Assembly: GCA_037447655.1 (NCBI GenBank)
Contig: JBBHKE010001405.1
Coordinates: 190,001-201,032 of the forward strand
DNA length: 11,032 nt
DNA from: Zygnema cylindricum
Taxonomy: Eukaryota; Streptophyta; Zygnematophyceae; Zygnematales; Zygnemataceae
Reading direction: 5' to 3'
The position numbers and the translations under genes are program-made. The notes under the pieces are model-generated. The model saw only the letters and a list, made by a program, of their open reading frames with translations, did not search any database and was not told the origin of the DNA. This document shows, piece after piece, positions 7,111 to 11,032 of the stretch (position 1 is its first letter; every line of letters starts with the position of its first letter).

Positions 7111-8100
7111 CCTTCATAACTTACTGCTCAAGTGAGCAAATTCAGAGATTCTTTTTGCTATCTACTCAAGGGAGTCTTGCCTTGACAAGGGTAAAGGTGG
7201 TCAGAGTTTTTGTTTGCCAAAGTGGCAGTTATTCTTGCTGAAACACAAAAGGGTCAGGGTTATCCTAGTGGCTTCATGGAAGCTATCCACTCTGAGGACT
7301 TATAGAGGTCTTAGAGTTTCACTTAGCAACGTCTCACGCAGGTCCTTCCATAATCAGCAAAATAAGAAACTTTTTCCTCAAGGCTTCATTTAAAATCTGA
7401 ACTTTTTTGTTTATTTTTTTTTTGTTGCAAGTTACGAGTCTTGCAGCTATGATCTTTGCCATAACAAACGACTATCACGAGGATTTCTTTTTAAGGCTTC
7501 CATCATTATGTTTTTTGTGACGTCACCAAATCCCTTGGTAAGAAAAAGTATGGCTAACAACAGCGAGAGACGCGCAAATTGGCTGCGAGGACGGGCGATC
7601 TCCATATTTAGTACGGAAGTTGGCGCCTTTGATGGCGAAAAAAGCGAGGTAGCAGATAAAGTTAAAACAGATGCGAACTCATTCAAGCTATGATTAGAGT
7701 TGTTTTTTGCTACTCGAATAGTACAATGCAAATCGTTATTAGTGTCAAAAACAATAATTTGGGTTCTTAAATTTTGATAATTTTCCTCAAATATGATACA
7801 TGATTTTATTTTTTCCTTGACGTTAATTCGGGTACTGTACAAAATAGCGCATAGAACGAAAATAGAATAAAATCTAAATAGTGTGGTGTACGGTCGATGT
7901 CAGAAATGTACCTTTTCAATTGAAAATTTTACAAAAAATGAATTAAATGAGACGCGCACGCATAGTAAGGTGCACAAAAAAAAAAGGATTTTTCAGACAC
8001 GTAAAGCAGTCGGACATGTACGGATATTTAAAATTCACGACGGCGTACGAATTCTAATATCTTGTACTAATACATATATTAATGTATATACTGTGTTACA
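7111..8100 (-). repeat. Probable 3' LTR and flank of the minus-strand element, left limit unknown
   Basis: On the - strand the sequence begins TGTAACACAG at 8100, directly after the tract TTGGGAGGCAA, as an LTR start should. No second copy is in the window, so length and left boundary cannot be fixed; 7111 is arbitrary. It contains GTGACGTCAC (7517-7526), a perfect palindrome holding a bZIP/CRE-type TGACGTCA site, and a hairpin TGCTCA-AG-TGAGCA at 7126-7139. The 131-codon open frame at 7447-7842 shows no known domain and is not called. Confidence 0.45.
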
Positions 8101-8111
8101 TTGCCTCCCAA
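8101..8111 (-). promoter_or_regulatory. Polypurine tract of the minus-strand element
   Basis: The - strand reads TTGGGAGGCAA and then TGTAACA. It lies 43 bases after the last stop of the coiled-coil ORF (8154-8156), the expected place for a tract preceding a 3' LTR. Confidence 0.6.
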
Positions 8112-8153
8112 TAAGGATTTAGCGTCTCGCTGAACGTAACTTACCCAGGGAAA

Positions 8154-9425
8154 CTAAAGTTGACGCAGTATGCCGTATGTCTCTTCACGGTACTCCTCGA
8201 ATTCCTATCTTAAACTGTCAAGTTGAGTTTGGAGCTGCTCACATCGAGTCTCGAGCAGCGTGATATGATGGTCTGCTATCGCTAATCGTCTCCGAGTGAT
8301 TTGCTCTCGAACTCAGTCCTCCACTTCCTCCAGTGCAGCCGGTGGTGATGCGGGTGGCGGCGAAACCGCCGCCGTTACAGGTTCTTCAGGTACCGGGACT
8401 TGGGGGGCTTCGGATTCCTTAACCTTGTGTGCACTTTCCGCCACTTCTTTGGCCGGTTCCCACCGAGTACCTTCTTTAATTTGAAGGAAACGTGTTTCAT
8501 TGCAGCTTGGGCCCACAGCAGAGCATTCTTCCGAGCCAGCTTAAGTGCCCGTACCTCTGGTGTGACCTCCGCCCGAGAGATAATGTTATGAAGGCGGACA
8601 TCCCACGGGTGATAATGGCGGAGCAACCCGCAAACATCCACACTGTACCGATAGTGATCTTCGACTACTTCCACAAACGGCAGGGCATGAGGGTTTTACT
8701 ACTCATAACCCTTATGGTTATTTCCTAGGTCCTTCATTCTCATCAAATTCAACGCCGGGTGTGACAACACATCGGCAGGGATATTAATGGGGTCCCCAGG
8801 TTTTCCAGTGCACCACTCTTCGGGCCACTCTGAAGGATTCCGATAAAAGCATTTAGGGAAGTTGAAGGTGAGGTCCTGATGTCGGGTGTCGATAGGGAGT
8901 GGAAAGAGGTAATCAAGAATTTCCTCTCCTTTTCCACTCTCCTCGTCCGTGTCCCTTTGATCCCCTCGAAGGAGAAATACATCGTCATCGCTGAGGTATT
9001 GCGCTTCCGCCTTATTTTCCGCGCTTTTTGAAGACTGTTCATCTGCGGTGCTCTCCTTATTGGGGTCGGTCATCACCACCAGATCAGAGGCACGCTCCTC
9101 AATTGGTGGGAGTGTCGGTTTTCCGCTCTGGCTCCTCTGCATCCGAGATCTCATGATCTTCCTCATCCTCCTGATCCTCCTCATGAAGTGGGTTGTATTC
9201 GGGGTCTTTTGAATTTTTTGACCCCGCTCCTCCACAGGTCTTTGCCGGTCCTACCTCGCTATTGGATGTTTCCTCATGCTCTAGCCTTGCTTCCACCTCC
9301 CTCCTCCGTTTTGCCTCTACCATGGCCTCCGCCGCCACTAATAATCAGTCTGAGCGGGGTATATCCTCCTGCCCTACCCATACAAGTCTTCTTCGTTTCG
9401 GTGGTGGAGAGGACGAGGACACCAT
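8154..9425 (-). pseudogene. Unrecognised broken ORF: basic N-terminus, acidic middle, coiled-coil tail
   Basis: I do not recognise this gene. The likely start is ATG at 9425-9423 (context CCATGG), giving about 424 codons; a more upstream in-frame ATG is at 9569. Order: SSSSPPPKRRR (possible nuclear signal), a charged AEAMVEAKRRREVEARL helix, an acidic run HEEDQEDEEDHE, a more globular part with PLPIDTRHQDLTFNFPK, WPEEWCTGKPGDPINIP and YRYSVDVCGLLRHYHPWDVR, a Pro/Ala-rich linker, and a coiled coil (8156-8312, including IADHHITLLETRCEQLQTQL). Breaks are TGA 9345, a frameshift about 9100-9125, tandem TAG-TAA 8696-8701, a frameshift about 8430-8510, TGA 8313 and TAG 8205; the final stop is TAG 8154. 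No CCHC knuckle or enzyme motif is seen. It is in the same sense as the chromovirus pol and ends before a polypurine tract, so it is probably an element ORF. Confidence 0.65.
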
Positions 9426-9654
9426 GGATATTGTCGTGTAAGACAATTCAGGTAATTGAAGAAGGGAAGGTAAGCAGGCTGTGCGGAGCAAAAGACTATA
9501 CAAAATGCCTTGACTAGGTTGGTCACGAGGGATAATGGCGGCTTTATCAGAGAGGGTTGAGGGTTTCATGATTGGAGTCTTCTAAGTGTTGTAGCTTGCG
9601 AGAGTATCGCAGCGTCCAAAATTTAGTAACATGCGCTGCTGCGACGAAACCGAG
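9426..9654 (-). other. Leader-like stretch before the unrecognised ORF
   Basis: No domain is seen. One frame is open from ATG 9569 into the ORF, but its residues are unremarkable before the PPPKRRR part. If 9655-9670 is a primer-binding site, this would be the untranslated leader. Confidence 0.35.
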
Positions 9655-9670
9655 GGTTCCTCGTCACCAA
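9655..9670 (-). promoter_or_regulatory. Candidate primer-binding site
   Basis: The - strand reads CACTACA and then TTGGTGACGAGGAACC. LTR elements usually end in CA and continue with a TGG-containing site complementary to a tRNA 3' end (ending CCA). The TGG and spacing fit, but I could not match the rest to a particular tRNA. Confidence 0.35.
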
Positions 9671-9888
9671 TGTAGTGAAACACAACTACCCCGTTGTGAT
9701 TTCCTGTCCGCGCAGCAATGGCGATGCGATTGTCTGACGGCACGACAACTATGCTACGCTTCGGTGGCTGCGCAACCATAGCGCTGCGGTCAGTTAACAT
9801 CGCCGCTGCGTTCTTTGGCCGCGTCCCCCATATGATCGCGAAAGTTTTGATACTGTGATTCATTCTTTTATCGCGTCCGCTGTGATGG
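9671..9888 (-). repeat. Candidate short LTR, about 218 bp
   Basis: On the - strand it follows the purine run TTAAGGGGAGGGG (9888-9900) and ends in CA before the candidate primer-binding site. It contains GCGATAAAAGA, a possible TATA-like word. The expected leading TG is not present (the junction reads CCATCACAGCGG), and there is no clear similarity to the LTR start at 8100, so it does not behave as the partner of that LTR. Confidence 0.35.
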
Positions 9889-10070
9889 CCCCTCCCCTTA
9901 AGCCGAATGTTCGCACTCTGTGTAAACCGGCGCAGCAATTCAGGCGAATGTAGATCCTCCTCGTCCACCCAAGAAACATCTTCAACTCCGTAGCCCTTCC
10001 AACGCACCAAATATTGGGTGGAGTTAGAATGCTGAGAGCGACGCGACTGAAGGATCTCCTTCACCTCCTA
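9889..10070 (-). pseudogene. Chromodomain of a Ty3/gypsy chromovirus
   Basis: The chromodomain at the end of chromovirus integrase directs insertion by contacting modified histones. The - strand reads EILQSRR, then TQYLVRWKGYG, VEDVSWVDEEDL and HSPELLRRF, matching the family pattern of a YLVKWKGY strand followed by a second Trp and a closing helix. A TAG sits at 10068-10070 just before it, so the open frame begins only at a GTG (10064), which is not a real start. The same frame stays open past the domain and past the purine run at 9888-9900 to a stop at 9582, giving a roughly 100-residue tail that is probably read-through into LTR-like sequence. Confidence 0.88.
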
Positions 10071-10270
10071 CTCGTCCGATGTACCTTAAATGGGCAGTAA
10101 AAGGGTACTCGGTCGTCAATTAGGAAAAATTGAATCGTTGTCGTGAAACGGTTTGAGAAGGGAAACATGAAAACATTATAGATGTGCCAGTCCTTGGTTA
10201 TATCCAACTTATAGGCCACCTTACCCACCCTTGAAAGAACACTTAACGGGCGTGTAAATCTCGGTGCCTA
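10071..10270 (-). pseudogene. Chromovirus integrase C-terminus relic
   Basis: After a TAG at 10268-10270 the same frame continues with APRFTRPLSVLSRVGKVAY and KLDITKDWHIYNVF. This matches the end of the GPY/F-type module that precedes the chromodomain in many gypsy integrases. A single-base loss near 10172 shifts the next residues (HVSLLKPFHD) into another frame. The linker to the chromodomain is scrambled by this shift and by the TAG at 10068-10070. Confidence 0.78.
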
Positions 10271-10767
10271 TTTCTTAAAGTGGGCACCCGTTAACGACAT
10301 GTTTGCCATATTAAGGTGAACTTTATCACCCATGGTGAATACAATGTCTTTCCGGCTAGCGTTGGCCTGCGACTTTTGACGATCCTTTGCAAGCTGGAGC
10401 GCCTTTTTTGCCTTTTCTAGATTCCCGTGCAACGTTTTGGCAAAATCTAGAGTTGCGGGTGTATGGCAGTCTGCTGCCAATAAATGTTGGGGAAGGGTGG
10501 GTTGTTGTCTATTGAGGGAAAAAGGCGTGGCATTCATGGACGAGTGCACCGCACTGTTGTACGCCACCTCAATTGCCGTCAAATGGTTCACCCAATCCGT
10601 TTGGTGCACCGATACATAAGCCCGCAAGGCCTCCTCCAAAGTCTGATTCACCTTTTCGGTCTGACCATCAGTCTGAGGGTGATAAGTTGTGGACACGGCC
10701 AACTGCGTTCCACACAACTCGAACAGACTTCTTCTTAAGCTGCTCGCAAATTTACAATCAGGGTCAC
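10271..10767 (-). pseudogene. Ty3/gypsy integrase core relic, cut by an LTR insertion
   Basis: The - strand frame reads SDPDCKFASSL, then STTYHPQTDGQTEKVNQTLE and WVNHLTAIEVAYNSAVHSS. The second Asp and the Glu of the D,D35E triad are both present, exactly 35 residues apart (Glu codon 10655-10657), so unlike the copia integrase this fragment keeps its acids. The upstream core with the first Asp is missing because LTR sequence begins at 10768. The apparent start ATG at 10813 lies in that LTR and is spurious. The tail KVHLNMANMSLTG is the usual entry to the C-terminal domain. Reverse transcriptase and gag would lie to the right, beyond the insertion. Confidence 0.93.
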
Positions 10768-10904
10768 TGTAGAAACTAATGGTTTTATTAGTATTTTCTA
10801 GGTCTGAAAACAAATATAGAAGTCGAGGCAGTCTATCTCTAACTTCTCTCTCGAACTCTCAAACTTGTCGCAGTCACTGAGAAATTGGAGAGGAAGCTAG
10901 AGCC

Positions 10905-10949
10905 ATGGCTACCTTAGCTATCCTGAGGTTTACGGGAATTTTATATTAG
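10905..10949 (+). other. Mini-ORF starting MATLAI in the second LTR
   Basis: ATG in the context GCCATGG opens 14 codons. The first six residues equal those at 4331. The stop used at 4349 in the other copy is absent here, so the peptide is longer. Confidence 0.35.
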
Positions 10950-10950
10950 G

Positions 10951-11032
10951 GTTTATTTATTTAATTAAAAGGAATGTGCCGGCGGCAGGATTTGATCCTT
11001 GTACCTTCCGGACAGCAGATAGGATATAGCCG
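10951..11032. repeat. tRNA-like / B-box-like module, copy 2
   Basis: It shares with 6459-6529 the order GTTTATTTA, CAGGATTTGATCC, GTACCT, ATAGG and AGCCG. In this copy it lies inside the LTR, about 185 bases from the LTR start. Confidence 0.55.

Larger units (their letters stand above)
10768..11032 (+). mobile_element. Second copy of the copia-type LTR inserted in the gypsy integrase, partial
   Basis: The copy starts TGTAGAAA exactly where the integrase frame is broken. It matches 4192-4360 through GAGGTTTACG (10934), in the same orientation. It then continues with GTTTATTTATTTAATT and the CAGGATTTGATCC module and leaves the window. It could be a solo LTR or the 5' LTR of a full element; the window cannot decide. 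Confidence 0.85.

Noticed and set aside
7447-7842. 131-codon open frame on the - strand
   Set aside because: No domain or motif, composition like surrounding noncoding DNA, and it lies in the probable LTR.
8296-9517. Several + strand open frames opposite the unknown ORF
   Set aside because: They are antisense shadows; residue patterns with helix, acidic run and coiled coil appear only on the - strand.

Overview
The window looks like repeat-rich nuclear DNA of a land plant or close relative. Everything recognisable is decayed LTR-retrotransposon: a Ty1/copia element on the + strand, a Ty3/gypsy chromovirus on the - strand, and pieces nested in or between them. No intact host gene, rRNA, canonical tRNA or CRISPR array is visible. 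The plant call rests on element types and motif style, is an inference, and says nothing firm about species.

Layout. 1-4148 (+) is one copia gag-pol relic in domain order: gag with a CCHC knuckle, protease, GAG-pre-integrase, integrase, reverse transcriptase, RNase H. At least ten in-frame stops, several frameshifts and changed catalytic residues in all four enzymes make it inert. A polypurine tract (4177-4190) and a degraded 3' LTR starting TGTAGAAA (4192) follow. A perfect 37-bp hairpin (4390-4426) sits just past the conserved part of that LTR. 4427-5447 is AT-rich filler with a 35/18-bp tandem repeat (4739-4925).

5448-6451 is a sharply defined 1,004-bp structure with 182-bp terminal inverted repeats about 98% identical, much younger-looking than its surroundings. 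Beside it (6459-6529) is a tRNA-like or B-box-like module that recurs at 10951-11032. 6530-8100 holds no credible gene; its right part is probably the 3' LTR of the - strand element, since 8101-8111 reads as a polypurine tract followed by TGTAACA.

8154-10767 (-) carries, in the order of transcription, an integrase fragment, the integrase C-terminus, a chromodomain, an LTR-like/primer-binding-site-like stretch (9655-9888), and an unrecognised broken ORF of about 424 codons. That ORF has a basic N-terminus, acidic middle and coiled-coil tail, and ends just before the polypurine tract at 8101. It is the most unusual coding relic here: either an extra ORF of a chromovirus, or the only ORF of a second, tandem, possibly non-autonomous element. 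The integrase is cut at 10768 by a second copy of the copia-type LTR, which runs off the window end.

History inferred: old copia and gypsy insertions decayed, a copia-family LTR landed in the gypsy integrase, and the inverted-repeat structure arose more recently.
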